Made by a program: the position numbers and the translations under genes | Source of the DNA: Chryseobacterium formosense | Lineage (GTDB): Bacteria > Bacteroidota > Bacteroidia > Flavobacteriales > Weeksellaceae | Reading direction: 5' to 3' | NCBI RefSeq assembly: GCF_900116415.1 | Contig: NZ_FPAP01000003.1 | Coordinates: forward strand, 248,001-312,000 | Length of the DNA: 64,000 nt | In this document: in pieces, positions 8,366-16,872 of the stretch | Layout of the letters: the number at the start of each line of letters is the position of its first letter | Position numbering within the stretch: position 1 is the stretch's first letter | The notes under the pieces: generated by a model | What the model was told of the DNA's origin: nothing | The model's database searches: none | What the model saw: the letters and a program-made list of their open reading frames with translations, nothing else

Positions 8366-9202
8366 TTACTCTGAGAAAGCATATTCATTATAATGACCTA
8401 AAAATTTCACATTAGAACCCAACGAAATAATCTCATCGATGGCATTTTGTGACAGAACATGATGCCATTCACTGGCAACGTTGATAAAGAAAAAGTAATT
8501 TCCTAAACCGGTTTTCAGAGTGCGGCTTTCAATTTTTGAGAGGTTCATTTTTCGCCATGCAAATACAGATAAAACCTGATGAAGACCTCCCGCATGATCT
8601 TCGGGAAGTGTGATAATTAAAGAGGTTTTCTCAGAAGTTTTTGGTAAATCGAGATTTAAATTTTCCTTACTTTTTGAAATCACAATAAATTTGGTGTGAT
8701 TCTGCTCAAAATCCTGAATGTTTTCATGAATGATTTTCAAACCATATAGTTTTGCAGAATATCGATTCGCAATTGCCGCCCATTTTTCTTGTGGGTTTTC
8801 AGAAACCAACTTCGCTGAAGCTGCTGTAGAACTGAAATCCTGAGACGGAATATCTTTAAAATGATCATATCTGAAATGGAAAGTCTGCGCCAAAGCTTGT
8901 GGGTGCGAAATGACTTTTTCGAAAGTTTCGTTATCAGGGTGAATCATTAAATGATGTGCAATCGGCATAATTAACTCTGTTTCAATAAATACCTCAAAAT
9001 CATAGAGATAATCGAGTGTCATCGAAACCGTTCCTTCAATAGAATTTTCTAAAGGAACAACGGCTTTATCAACTTCATTGTTTTTCACTGCATTGAAACA
9101 ATCTAAGATACTCGACTGAGGAACCAATTCTTCATTCGGAAAAATCTGAGATGCTGCCAATTGCGTGAAACTTGCTTTTGGACCGAGGTATGCTATTTTC
9201 AT
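8366..9202 (-). CDS. pheA: Prephenate dehydratase
   Basis: 278 residues from the ATG at 9202, which gives the usual N-terminus MKIAYLGPKASFTQ; an upstream in-frame ATG would add nine non-homologous residues. The catalytic domain shows GPKASFTQ, the PLENSIEGTVS substrate loop near 60, and a TKFIVI segment near 175. An ACT domain (about 190-265) carries the Phe-binding ESRTLKTGLGNYFFFI region. The enzyme converts prephenate to phenylpyruvate for phenylalanine synthesis and is normally feedback-inhibited through the ACT domain. There is no fused chorismate mutase, as in most Bacteroidota. Confidence 0.92.
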   Translation of the reverse strand: MKIAYLGPKASFTQLAASQIFPNEELVPQSSILDCFNAVKNNEVDKAVVPLENSIEGTVSMTLDYLYDFEVFIETELIMPIAHHLMIHPDNETFEKVISHPQALAQTFHFRYDHFKDIPSQDFSSTAASAKLVSENPQEKWAAIANRYSAKLYGLKIIHENIQDFEQNHTKFIVISKSKENLNLDLPKTSEKTSLIITLPEDHAGGLHQVLSVFAWRKMNLSKIESRTLKTGLGNYFFFINVASEWHHVLSQNAIDEIISLGSNVKFLGHYNEYAFSE

Positions 9203-9242
9203 AAGGCAAATGTAGAAAATATTTAACATTTAACATGAAAAC

Positions 9243-9275
9243 AAAAAATCCCGCCAAAGGCAGGATTTTATATTT
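9243..9275 (-). terminator. Rho-independent terminator of guaA
   Basis: On the minus strand the stem AATCCTGCC / GGCGGGATT (one G-T pair) with a TTT loop is followed by a T-run. It lies 18 bp after the guaA stop. Confidence 0.8.
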
Positions 9276-9292
9276 AAAATTCAAAGGCAAAA

Positions 9293-10822
9293 TTATTCCC
9301 ACTCAATCGTTGCAGGTGGTTTGCTTGAAATATCGTATGCTACTCTGTTGATACCTCTTACTTCGTTGATGATTCTGCTTGAAACCGTATCTAAAAACTC
9401 ATAAGGAAGTCTGCTCCATGTTGCTGTCATGAAGTCGATGGTATTTGCAGAACGAACTACCGCTGTGTATTCGTACGTTCTTTCGTCACCCATTACTCCT
9501 ACAGATTTTACCGGAAGTAAAACTACGAAAGCCTGAGAAACTTTTTCATACAAATCGTTTTTGTACAATTCTTCAATGAAAATATCGTCAGCTTCCTGTA
9601 AAATTCTCACTTTTTCAGCATCAACTGCACCCAAAACTCTGATTCCTAAACCTGGACCAGGGAAAGGATGTCTGTGTACCAAATGATGAGGAATACCTAG
9701 TTCTTCACCTACTTTTCTTACTTCATCCTTGAATAATTCTCTCAAAGGCTCAAGCAACTCGAATTCCATATCTTCAGGAAGTCCACCTACGTTGTGGTGA
9801 GATTTGATTACTGCTGAAGGTCCGTTTACCGACTGACTTTCAATTACATCAGGATAAATTGTTCCTTGTGCTAAGAATTTTGCTCCTTCAATTTTATGAG
9901 ATTCTTCATCAAAAACATGAATGAATTCGTTTCCGATAATTTTTCTTTTTGTTTCGGGATCATCAACTCCGGCTAATTTTGAAAGGAATCTCTCTTTAGC
10001 ATCAACCAGTTTAATGTTCATATGGAAATGTTCTCCATAATTATTCATCACTTTTTTATCTTCGTCTTTTCTTAAAAGTCCAGTATCAACGAAAATACAA
10101 GTCAATTGATCACCAATCGCCTTATGAATTAAAACGGCAGCTACAGAAGAATCTACTCCTCCTGAAAGTCCTAGGATTACTTTTTGATCACCTACTCTTT
10201 CACGGATTTCTTCAACTGTTTTTTCGATATAGTTGGTCAGTTTCCAGTTTTTCTCTGCATCACAAATTCCGAAAACGAAATTCTCCAACATTTTGCCTCC
10301 TTCTTCAGTATGAGAAACTTCCGGGTGAAACTGTACACAATAGATTTTTTTATCTTCATTTGACATCGAAGCGATAACTCCCGATGTTGCGTTTAATTCA
10401 AAACCTGCAGGTAATTCTCCCACTTCATCGAAGTGGCTCATCCAGACAATAGAATTGTTGGTAACACCTTTTAATAAAGAAGATTCTTTTACGATTTCTA
10501 AGTGTGCCTTTCCGTATTCTCCTTTTACTCCTTTATGTACTTTACCGCCTAAAAGGTGTGCTGTGAGCTGCATTCCGTAACAAATTCCCAACACAGGAAT
10601 TCCCTGTTCGTATAATTCTTTTTGAACTAAGTGAGCGTTTTCTGCATTTACAGAACTTGGCCCACCAGAAAGGATAATTCCTCTCGGTTGTTTCTCTAAA
10701 ATTGTTTCTAAAGGTGTATTGAAAGGCAAAATTTCGGAATATACCCCCATCTCGCGGATTCTTCTTCCGATAAGCTGGTTGTACTGTGAACCGAAATCTA
10801 ATATGATAATACCGTTGTTCAT
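9293..10822 (-). CDS. guaA: GMP synthase (glutamine-hydrolysing)
   Basis: 509 residues. The N-terminal class I amidotransferase has the nucleophile in GICYGMQ (Cys81) and the later His/Glu in FHPEVSH. The ATP-pyrophosphatase domain carries LGLSGGVDSS, and the dimerisation domain ends with the conserved PPATIEWE. It converts XMP to GMP with glutamine and ATP. It is the last gene of the leftward purine cluster, separated from purD by 318 bp that contains two repeat elements, so it probably has its own promoter, although none was clearly seen. Confidence 0.96.
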   Translation of the reverse strand: MNNGIIILDFGSQYNQLIGRRIREMGVYSEILPFNTPLETILEKQPRGIILSGGPSSVNAENAHLVQKELYEQGIPVLGICYGMQLTAHLLGGKVHKGVKGEYGKAHLEIVKESSLLKGVTNNSIVWMSHFDEVGELPAGFELNATSGVIASMSNEDKKIYCVQFHPEVSHTEEGGKMLENFVFGICDAEKNWKLTNYIEKTVEEIRERVGDQKVILGLSGGVDSSVAAVLIHKAIGDQLTCIFVDTGLLRKDEDKKVMNNYGEHFHMNIKLVDAKERFLSKLAGVDDPETKRKIIGNEFIHVFDEESHKIEGAKFLAQGTIYPDVIESQSVNGPSAVIKSHHNVGGLPEDMEFELLEPLRELFKDEVRKVGEELGIPHHLVHRHPFPGPGLGIRVLGAVDAEKVRILQEADDIFIEELYKNDLYEKVSQAFVVLLPVKSVGVMGDERTYEYTAVVRSANTIDFMTATWSRLPYEFLDTVSSRIINEVRGINRVAYDISSKPPATIEWE

Positions 10823-10900
10823 TTTTATTATTGATAAATGATGATTGATAATTGATGAGTTTTTTTTAATGATTTTAAAGAGTTAGTTTTCAAGCGTTTT

Positions 10901-10965
10901 GTCATTCCGTAGGAATCCAAGCTCTTCAAATTTTATCATCACTGCAAAGATTTCTACGGAGTGAA
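10901..10965. repeat. Short inverted-repeat element (ATTCCGTAGGAAT type)
   Basis: The left arm GTCATTCCGTAGGAATC (10901-10917) and right arm GATTTCTACGGAGTGA (10949-10964) are inverted copies of each other with two mismatches, around about 30 bp of AT-rich DNA. A decayed second copy lies at 5543-5605. It has the shape of a MITE-like or hairpin element and contains no ORF. Confidence 0.65.
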
Positions 10966-11017
10966 AAAATTGTGTTTATTAAAATCAAGTCAACTCAAAT
11001 ATATTTTAAATTAATCT

Positions 11018-11086
11018 TAAGTTTTGGCTAAAGCCAAATTTGTGTCACTTTTTTTGAAATCGGGCTAAAGCCCGATCCTATTGATG
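11018..11086. repeat. Two-palindrome element, copy A
   Basis: Contains TAAGTTTTGGCTAAAGCC, then about 24 variable bases, then the hairpin ATCGGGC-TAAA-GCCCGAT followed by CCTATTGATG. Copy B lies at 17839-17905. The second hairpin differs between copies by paired substitutions that keep the stem. It lies just downstream of purD. Confidence 0.7.
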
Positions 11087-11140
11087 AAACCTTTATAAAA
11101 AAAGACCTGGATTGCTCCAAATCTTTTTTCGTGATTTATA

Positions 11141-12379
11141 TTAAAACTTTCCGATGTCTTCTCTGTAGAAGCCGTAGTCAAAATGTACGTGACTTGCATC
11201 TTCATACACTTTTTTACGAGCATCGTCATAAGTTGCTCCTGTTGCAACGATATTCAGAACTCTACCACCGTTTGAAACTACTTTATCGCCTTTTTTGATT
11301 GCTCCTGCATATAAAAGCTGACTGTGTCTTACTTTTTCTTCGCCAGTAATCTCAAAACCAATTTCGATGTTTCTTGGATAACCTCCTGAACACATTACCA
11401 GACAAACTGCTTTTTCGTCCTTGAATTTGAGTTCGATGTCTTTTCCGTTCATACAGTCGGTGATAACATCCAACAGATTATTTTCCATCAATGCCATTAA
11501 AACCTGAGTTTCAGGATCACCGAATCTCATGTTGTATTCTAAAAGATAGGTGCCGTTTTTGGTAATCATCAAACCAAAGAATATCATTCCTTTGAATGTG
11601 AATCCTTCAGCTTTTAGACCTTTTACGGTTGGCTCAAGAATATTTTTTTCGAAATCTGCGTAATGCTCTGAATTAAATTCAGGACTTGGAGCTACTGAAC
11701 CCATACCTCCTGTATTTGGTCCTGTATCGCCATTACCTACTTTTTTATAATCTTTTGCAGCAATACACGGGAAAAGTTTTTCACCGTTAGAGAATGCAAT
11801 AATTGATGCTTCAAAACCTTCAAGATGTTCTTCGATAACCAAACGGATTCCTGCATCACCATAGATTCTTCTGATCATGAAATCGTGTACCGTAGCTTCT
11901 GCTTCTTCTAAAGTTTCGCAGATGACAACACCTTTTCCGCCTGCAAGACCGCTCGCTTTGATCACCAAAGGATATTCCTGAGTCTGGATGTATTCTTTAG
12001 CTTCAGGATAAGAATCAAATACTACAGCTTTTGCTGTTTTAATATCATAGGTTTGCATAAATTTCTTAGAGAAAGCCTTACTTCCTTCAAGACTTGCCAC
12101 TTTCTGGTTTGGCCCGAAAACTTTAAGATCATGTTTCTTAAATTCGTCTTTCAAACCTGCAACAAGCGGAGCTTCAGGACCTACGATCGTAAGATCTACC
12201 TTCTCCTTAATTGCAAAATCTCTCAGTTCTTTAATCTCTGATAAATGAACATTTTTCCCAATCTTGTCGGTAGTCGCATTTCCGTTAGCAAAAAACATAT
12301 GACTCACTCTTGAATCTTTTTGAAGTTTCGCTGCCAAAGCAGATTCTCTTCCACCTTCACCTATGATTAATATTCTCAT
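11141..12379 (-). CDS. purD: Phosphoribosylamine-glycine ligase (GAR synthetase)
   Basis: 412 residues. The N-terminal GEGGRESAL phosphate loop, an ATP-grasp core (VIKASGLAGGKGV near 140), the GGMGSVAP segment, and LLEYNMRFGDPETQ near the end of the grasp domain are all present. It joins phosphoribosylamine and glycine in de novo purine synthesis. It follows purH in the leftward cluster but has its own promoter (12408-12439) in the 89-bp gap. Confidence 0.96.
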   Translation of the reverse strand: MRILIIGEGGRESALAAKLQKDSRVSHMFFANGNATTDKIGKNVHLSEIKELRDFAIKEKVDLTIVGPEAPLVAGLKDEFKKHDLKVFGPNQKVASLEGSKAFSKKFMQTYDIKTAKAVVFDSYPEAKEYIQTQEYPLVIKASGLAGGKGVVICETLEEAEATVHDFMIRRIYGDAGIRLVIEEHLEGFEASIIAFSNGEKLFPCIAAKDYKKVGNGDTGPNTGGMGSVAPSPEFNSEHYADFEKNILEPTVKGLKAEGFTFKGMIFFGLMITKNGTYLLEYNMRFGDPETQVLMALMENNLLDVITDCMNGKDIELKFKDEKAVCLVMCSGGYPRNIEIGFEITGEEKVRHSQLLYAGAIKKGDKVVSNGGRVLNIVATGATYDDARKKVYEDASHVHFDYGFYREDIGKF

Positions 12380-12407
12380 ACTTTATTTATTATCTAGTCT
12401 AACTCTA

Positions 12408-12439
12408 CAAATATATAATTTTGAATGCTATAAATACAA
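12408..12439 (-). promoter_or_regulatory. purD promoter
   Basis: On the minus strand there is a TTG (12437-12439), a 21-nt spacer, and TATATTTG (12408-12415), a full match to the flavobacterial -33/-7 arrangement. Expected start of transcription is about 12402, giving a leader of roughly 20 nt. Confidence 0.6.
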
Positions 12440-12468
12440 TCTCTAATTATTTTTTAATTCTATTTTAA

Positions 12469-13986
12469 TTAGTGGAAGAAATGTCTGATCCCGGTAAACA
12501 TCATCGGAATCTTGTGCTCATTAGCAGCTTCAATGCTGTCCTGATCTTTTACACTTCCACCCGGCTGAATAATCGCCGTAATACCTTCCTGAGCGCAAAA
12601 ATCTACCACATCACGGAAAGGAAAAAATGCGTCTGAAGCCAAAACCAAATCTCCTGAAAATTTTTCTTTTGCTCTTTCGATCGCCTGTTGAGTAGCCCAG
12701 ATTCTGTTTACCTGGCCACCTCCGATTCCGAAAGCCTGAATTCCGTTGGAAACTACAATTGCATTAGATTTTACATATTTTACTACTCTCTGAGAGAATA
12801 ACAATGCTTTTTTCTGCTCTTCTGTAGGCTGAGTTTCAGTTACGACTTTAATATCGTCTGAGAAGATGCTGTCGTTGTCCTGAACTAAGATTCCACCATC
12901 AACTTTTACCCAAGTTTGCTTATCTGAAACAGGGTTAACGATTTTTATAATTCTTAAATTCTTTTTCTTTCTTAAAATTTCTAAAGCTTCCTCATCAAAG
13001 TCAGGAGCCATAACGATTTCCAGGAAAGTTTTGTTTAGTTCTTCAGCTGTTGCAGCATCGATTTTGTAGTTCATTGCAACAATTCCGCCAAAGATAGATA
13101 CAGGATCACACTCGAAAGTTTTTGTGTATGTTTCCAATGCTGAAGTTCCGATCGCAACTCCACAAGGTGTAGAGTGTTTTACTGCACAACAAGCCATTTC
13201 TTCTTTGAATTCAGTTACCACTTTCCAGCAAAGATCCATATCACGAAGATTATTGAAAGACAATTCTTTACCTCCCAACTGTTCGAAATCTTTCATTGCC
13301 CCGTTTTCGAAAGTTGAAGCATAATAAGCTGCCGTCTGATGAGGGTTTTCACCGTATCTAAGGTCAGCTACTTTTTTGTAAGAAGCACTTAAATATGTCG
13401 GATATTCTTCATCCAAAAGCATTCTTGAAATCGCTGCATCATAAGCAGAAGTAAGATTGAATACTTTTCCTGCCAATCTTTTACGGGTTTCGATGAATGT
13501 GTCACCGTTTTGCTCCATTTCGATTTTTACTTTTGCATAATCTTCCACATCCGTAATTACCGTCACAGAATCAAAGTTTTTCGCTGCAGAACGAAGCATT
13601 GAAGGACCTCCGATGTCGATAAATTCTACCTTTTCGTGAAGAGAAATGTCTTTGTTTACATTTTCAAAGAAAGGGTAAAGATTTACAATTACCATGTCAA
13701 TCAGACCAATTCCGTGTTCCTGAACTGTTTTCATGTGCTCTTCGTTTGAACGAACTGCCAACAATCCACCGTGAACTTTCGGGTGTAATGTTTTCACTCT
13801 TCCGTCCAACATCTCAGGGAAATTGGTAACCTCATCAATCTGAATTGGATTTAAACCAGCGTCTTTCAAATGTTTGAACGTCCCTCCTGTAGAAATCAAT
13901 TCATAGTTCTGGGCTTCCAAAAACTGTGCGAATTCGATCAATCCGCTCTTGTCAGAAACACTGATTAAAGCTCTCTTTTTGCTCAT
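12469..13986 (-). CDS. purH: Bifunctional AICAR transformylase / IMP cyclohydrolase
   Basis: 505 residues. The N-terminal IMP cyclohydrolase (MGS-like) domain shows [18 protein letters not shown] and [14 protein letters not shown]. The C-terminal AICAR formyltransferase domain has the KHSTPCGVA catalytic segment (Lys-His) and ends with [10 protein letters not shown] and [10 protein letters not shown]. It performs the last two steps to IMP. Its leader contains two small stem-loops (14011-14053). Slightly shorter than the usual 510-530, but complete. Confidence 0.96.
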   Translation of the reverse strand: MSKKRALISVSDKSGLIEFAQFLEAQNYELISTGGTFKHLKDAGLNPIQIDEVTNFPEMLDGRVKTLHPKVHGGLLAVRSNEEHMKTVQEHGIGLIDMVIVNLYPFFENVNKDISLHEKVEFIDIGGPSMLRSAAKNFDSVTVITDVEDYAKVKIEMEQNGDTFIETRKRLAGKVFNLTSAYDAAISRMLLDEEYPTYLSASYKKVADLRYGENPHQTAAYYASTFENGAMKDFEQLGGKELSFNNLRDMDLCWKVVTEFKEEMACCAVKHSTPCGVAIGTSALETYTKTFECDPVSIFGGIVAMNYKIDAATAEELNKTFLEIVMAPDFDEEALEILRKKKNLRIIKIVNPVSDKQTWVKVDGGILVQDNDSIFSDDIKVVTETQPTEEQKKALLFSQRVVKYVKSNAIVVSNGIQAFGIGGGQVNRIWATQQAIERAKEKFSGDLVLASDAFFPFRDVVDFCAQEGITAIIQPGGSVKDQDSIEAANEHKIPMMFTGIRHFFH

Positions 13987-14010
13987 TTTACTTTCGATTT
14001 TTTTACTTTT

Positions 14011-14053
14011 TACAGCTATTTCAAACTGTAGACCGGGTCTTTCACCTCCGGCC
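14011..14053 (-). promoter_or_regulatory. Two stem-loops in the purH leader
   Basis: Read on the minus strand, a 6-bp stem GGCCGG / CCGGTC (one G-T pair) with an 11-nt purine-rich loop is followed directly by a 5-bp stem TACAG / CTGTA with a 10-nt loop. They end about 25 nt before the purH ATG. They could be an RNA control element, but I could not assign a known class, and no terminator-like T-run follows. Confidence 0.35.
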
Positions 14054-14130
14054 TTACTTTATTTTTACTTAGATTTTTCTTGTTTTCGAAATAATTAAAA
14101 TCTAAATGTGTTTTGTTAATTACTATTTTT

Positions 14131-14210
14131 AACGCAAAGGGCGCTAATTTTTTTTAATTTCTTGCTGAATATTTTCGTTCGCAAAGGCGTTTCACTCAGC
14201 AAAGATTGGA
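14131..14210. repeat. Degenerate AAAGGCGTTTCACT repeat element
   Basis: Contains AACGCAAAGGGCGC and, 36 bp later, TTCGCAAAGGCGTTTCACTCAGC, both closely similar to the better preserved element at 22017-22183. It is interspersed with T-rich DNA and has no coding potential. Confidence 0.5.
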
Positions 14211-14221
14211 TGCTTTATTAA

Positions 14222-14278
14222 CTACCCCGTCAAAAATTCTTTGAATTTTTGCCACCCCTCCAAGGGAGGGGAATTTTC
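14222..14278. repeat. CCCCGTC/CCCCTCC element, copy 1
   Basis: ACCCCGTCAAAAATTC, about 10 variable bases, then GCCACCCCTCC-AAG-GGAGGGGAATTTT, which forms a strong GC hairpin. A near-identical copy is at 16873-16931. Both copies sit just past the stop codon of a leftward gene (here purN), so the hairpin may also act in termination. Confidence 0.7.
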
Positions 14279-14298
14279 TTATTGCTAATAATTGGGAG

Positions 14299-14865
14299 CT
14301 AATTATTATTCAATACTTTATTTATTGCTATTGGGAAAATTTCATATTCAACTAAATGAACTTTTTCCGCAACGGTTTCGGGAGTGTCTTCTTCTGTGAC
14401 TTCGAATGATTTTTGAAGAATAGCCTCTCCTTCATCGATTCCTGAAGTTACAAAATGTACGGTTGCCCCGCTTTCTTTTTCTTTTGCTTCAATCACCGCG
14501 CTATGAACGTGATATCCCCACATTCCTTTTCCTCCGAATTTCGGAAGCAACGCCGGATGAATATTGATGATTTTTCCGACCCAATTTTCACAAAACTCAG
14601 GTTTTAAGATTGATAAAAATCCTGCCAATACGATTAAATCTGTATTTTCCGGGATTATTTTGCTCAATTCGTTGCTGAAGTTTTTTCCTCTCGGAATCAG
14701 AACATTATCTATGTTATGATTTTTTGCTCTTTCCAATCCGAAACATTCTCTGTCGGCAACCACTAAAGATACTTTTGCATTCTGGATTTCTCCGTTATCA
14801 ATAGTATCAATGATTCTCTGAAGATTGGTTCCTGAACCTGAAACTAAAATGACAATATTTTTCAT
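14299..14865 (-). CDS. purN: Phosphoribosylglycinamide formyltransferase
   Basis: 188 residues from the ATG at 14865, giving the canonical MKNIVILVSGSGTNLQ start. An upstream in-frame ATG at 14946 would prefix residues encoded by repeat DNA and is rejected. Catalytic elements are Asn in INIHPALLPKF, the His of the same segment, and the Asp in TSGIDEGEAI. It transfers a formyl group from 10-formyl-THF to GAR. It follows purM across a 149-bp repeat-filled gap. Confidence 0.93.
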   Translation of the reverse strand: MKNIVILVSGSGTNLQRIIDTIDNGEIQNAKVSLVVADRECFGLERAKNHNIDNVLIPRGKNFSNELSKIIPENTDLIVLAGFLSILKPEFCENWVGKIINIHPALLPKFGGKGMWGYHVHSAVIEAKEKESGATVHFVTSGIDEGEAILQKSFEVTEEDTPETVAEKVHLVEYEIFPIAINKVLNNN

Positions 14866-14878
14866 TTTTATTTTGTGA

Positions 14879-14909
14879 GCCTTGTCAAGGTTTAAAACCT
14901 TGACAAGGC
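14879..14909. repeat. Strong palindrome upstream of purN
   Basis: GCCTTGTCAAGG and CCTTGACAAGGC flank TTTAAAA, giving a 12-bp perfect stem. It lies 14 bp upstream of the purN start codon, so in mRNA it would form a stable hairpin in the leader. Confidence 0.7.
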
Positions 14910-14924
14910 TTTCTCTGTTATTAA

Positions 14925-15015
14925 CTAGCCCCGATTGCAACGGCATCCTTTTTCTGAATGGCTTTGTAAAAAAGCGCTGGCGAAAAAGATATAGTGGAAA
15001 GCGGGATTAAGCTCC
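14925..15015. repeat. Intergenic element between purM and purN
   Basis: A 91-bp stretch beginning CTAGCCCCGATTGCA and ending AGCGGGATTAAGCTCC, GC-rich compared with the flanks. It touches the purM stop codon. It has the look of a dispersed flavobacterial repeat (family membership from memory, not checked), and only one copy was found in this window. Confidence 0.4.
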
Positions 15016-16007
15016 TAAAATTTTAAATCTATTTTTTCGCTTCCTTCTGTAATTTCTCCGATTTCGTAAGCATCATCTAAAAGGTGCAATACTTTTTCAG
15101 CGTGTTCTGCATCTACAACCACGATCATTCCGACACCCATATTGAATGTTCCGAACATTTCTTCGTGAGCTACACCACCTCTTTTTTCCAATTCTACCAT
15201 GATGCTTGGAATCTGGATTTTTGAAGCATCAATCGTCGCACAAAGTCCTTCACCGATAATTCTTGGGATGTTTTCGTACAATCCGCCACCCGTAATATGA
15301 GCAATACCCGCAACCTGAACTTCTTCAATTACTTTATGAATATCTTTATAATATAATCTCGTAGGAACTAAAAGCGTCTCGTACAAAGGCTTTCCTTCAA
15401 ATTCTTCATTGAAATCAGGGAAAACTTTTCTTACCAAAGAGAATCCGTTTGAGTGGAATCCTGAACTTGGAAGAGCGATGATTTTATCACCTGTCTTAAT
15501 TTTTGAACCGTCAATAATCTGGTCTTTTTCAACGATTCCTACACAGAATCCTGCAACATCGTAATCTCCAGGCTGATACATTCCCGGCATTTCGGCAGTT
15601 TCTCCACCAATTAATGCGCAGTTGTTGTCTTTACAAGCTTCTACCATTCCTAAAACGATTTCTGCAGCGATTTCAGAATCTAATTTTCCGCAAGCCAGAT
15701 AATCAAGGAAAAATAATGGTTTCGCCCCGTGACAAAGGATGTCATTCGCACACATTGCGAAGCAGTCTACCCCAATAGAATCGTATTTTTTTGAATCTAA
15801 AGCTACTTTCAGCTTCGTTCCTACACCGTCTGTTCCGGAAACCAAAACAGGGTTTTTGTAACCTCCGATTTCGTAAAAAGCTCCAAAACTTCCCAAATGA
15901 TTCAATACATTGGAATTGTGAGTTTCGCCTACCGCTTTCTTGATCTTGTCAACGGTTTTGTATCCTTCTTCTTTGTCTACTCCAGCTGATTTGTACGTGT
16001 TGCTCAT
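15015..16007 (-). CDS. purM: Phosphoribosylformylglycinamidine cyclo-ligase (AIR synthetase)
   Basis: 330 residues from the ATG at 16007 (MSNTYKSAGVDKEEGYK, the usual opening); the longer frame adds 11 residues from a repetitive 'ttcagattcaag' tract and is rejected. Conserved segments are LVSGTDGVGTKLK, the Gly-rich IGGETAEMPGMY and GIAHITGGGLYENIPR. It closes the imidazole ring to AIR. It is the first gene of the leftward purine group. A terminator and a small ORF with its own promoter lie just upstream (16112-16272). Confidence 0.95.
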   Translation of the reverse strand: MSNTYKSAGVDKEEGYKTVDKIKKAVGETHNSNVLNHLGSFGAFYEIGGYKNPVLVSGTDGVGTKLKVALDSKKYDSIGVDCFAMCANDILCHGAKPLFFLDYLACGKLDSEIAAEIVLGMVEACKDNNCALIGGETAEMPGMYQPGDYDVAGFCVGIVEKDQIIDGSKIKTGDKIIALPSSGFHSNGFSLVRKVFPDFNEEFEGKPLYETLLVPTRLYYKDIHKVIEEVQVAGIAHITGGGLYENIPRIIGEGLCATIDASKIQIPSIMVELEKRGGVAHEEMFGTFNMGVGMIVVVDAEHAEKVLHLLDDAYEIGEITEGSEKIDLKF

Positions 16008-16111
16008 GCTTTTATTTAGGTTTTCAGATTCAAGATTCAAGATTTCAGATTTCGCAAATCATCTATTTCAAATCTATCTGTCTTTTGTATATTAAATTTA
16101 AATTTCGAAAA

Positions 16112-16144
16112 TAAAAAAGCCGACAATCTTGGTAGATTATCGGC
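16112..16144 (-). terminator. Terminator-like hairpin upstream of purM
   Basis: On the minus strand GCCGATAATCT / AGATTGTCGGC (11 positions, one G-T pair, ACCA loop) is followed by TTTTTT. It ends the transcript from the promoter at 16242-16272, about 100 bp before the purM start. Confidence 0.8.
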
Positions 16145-16151
16145 CGTTATT

Positions 16152-16226
16152 TTATCTCAGAATTTCAGAGTCCACAGTTTTCCCTTTTTTGAAGGAATAT
16201 TCTTTAAAAGTGGTCTGAATTTTCAT
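16152..16226 (-). CDS. Possible 24-residue small protein or leader peptide
   Basis: An ATG at 16226 opens 24 codons (MKIQTTFKEYSFKKGKTVDS then EILR) ending in TAA at 16152. The peptide is basic with no hydrophobic stretch. It is placed exactly between a near-perfect flavobacterial promoter and a rho-independent terminator, with an A-rich untranslated leader of about 10 nt. It may be a small independent gene or a leader peptide for purM. I recognise no homologue. Confidence 0.45.
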   Translation of the reverse strand: MKIQTTFKEYSFKKGKTVDSEILR

Positions 16227-16241
16227 TTCTAATTCTTTTTG

Positions 16242-16272
16242 CAAAGATATTAATTTTATGTTAATATTCAAA
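16242..16272 (-). promoter_or_regulatory. Consensus flavobacterial promoter upstream of the small ORF and purM
   Basis: On the minus strand TTTG (16269-16272), a 19-nt spacer and TATCTTTG (16242-16249) match the Bacteroidota -33/-7 consensus exactly, with the classic spacing. Start of transcription is expected near 16236. Confidence 0.7.
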
Positions 16273-16274
16273 TG

Positions 16275-16826
16275 CTATTTTTCTAAGATTGTTTCAACAG
16301 CAGAAATCTTCTGAATTTTTTCTTTTAACTCATTGTCTTTCTCCACATTAGATACTTTATTGGCTTCTTTATCGAAATTATCATTAAAGAATGGAAGCGT
16401 GAAAGTGTCAATAATATTTCCTCCATGCAAAGGAAAACGTTTTTCTGCCGCCTCCAAAACTCCTAAACCACCTCTTCCACCAGGAGCTGTAGCCATCAAC
16501 AACATTGGTTTTTCATTCCAAACTGCTCTTTCTTTAATTCTTGACGTCCAGTCGAAAACATTTTTAAATGCTGTAGAATATGTTCCGTTATGTTCTGATA
16601 ATGAAATTAAAAGTATATCTGCTGAATCTATTTTTGACGCAAAATCTACTGCTTGTTGCGGAACCCCGCTTTCTACTTCTCTTTGATGCTTATAAATCGG
16701 CATTTCAAAATCGTTCATGTCTACGACTTCTACTTCTGCATTTTCGATTAATGATGCTGAGTAAGAAACTAAGAGTTTATTGATTGATGTCTCGGAATTG
16801 CTTCCGGCGATTGCTAAAATTTTCAT
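16275..16826 (-). CDS. NADPH-dependent FMN reductase family protein
   Basis: 183 residues with a flavodoxin-like fold. The phosphate-binding GSNSETSINK loop is at 8-17, LLISLSEHNGTYSTAFKNVFDW at 74-95 carries the family's flavin contact (normally PEYNGS), and a Gly-rich ATAPGGRGG loop is near 113. Members reduce quinones, azo dyes or chromate with NAD(P)H. It is leftward, with the purM-side promoter directly downstream. The real substrate is unknown. Confidence 0.85.
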   Translation of the reverse strand: MKILAIAGSNSETSINKLLVSYSASLIENAEVEVVDMNDFEMPIYKHQREVESGVPQQAVDFASKIDSADILLISLSEHNGTYSTAFKNVFDWTSRIKERAVWNEKPMLLMATAPGGRGGLGVLEAAEKRFPLHGGNIIDTFTLPFFNDNFDKEANKVSNVEKDNELKEKIQKISAVETILEK

Positions 16827-16872
16827 TGTATAATTTGAATTTGTCTGATTTTTATGTTATTTATATTTTTTT

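Noticed and set aside
13987-14298. ZTP (pfl) riboswitch upstream of purH
   Set aside because: Two hairpins are present, but the conserved core expected for that class was not found; kept only as an unassigned leader structure.
14866-14946. Longer start for purN at 14946
   Set aside because: The extra residues are encoded by a palindromic repeat, and the canonical PurN start is at 14865.
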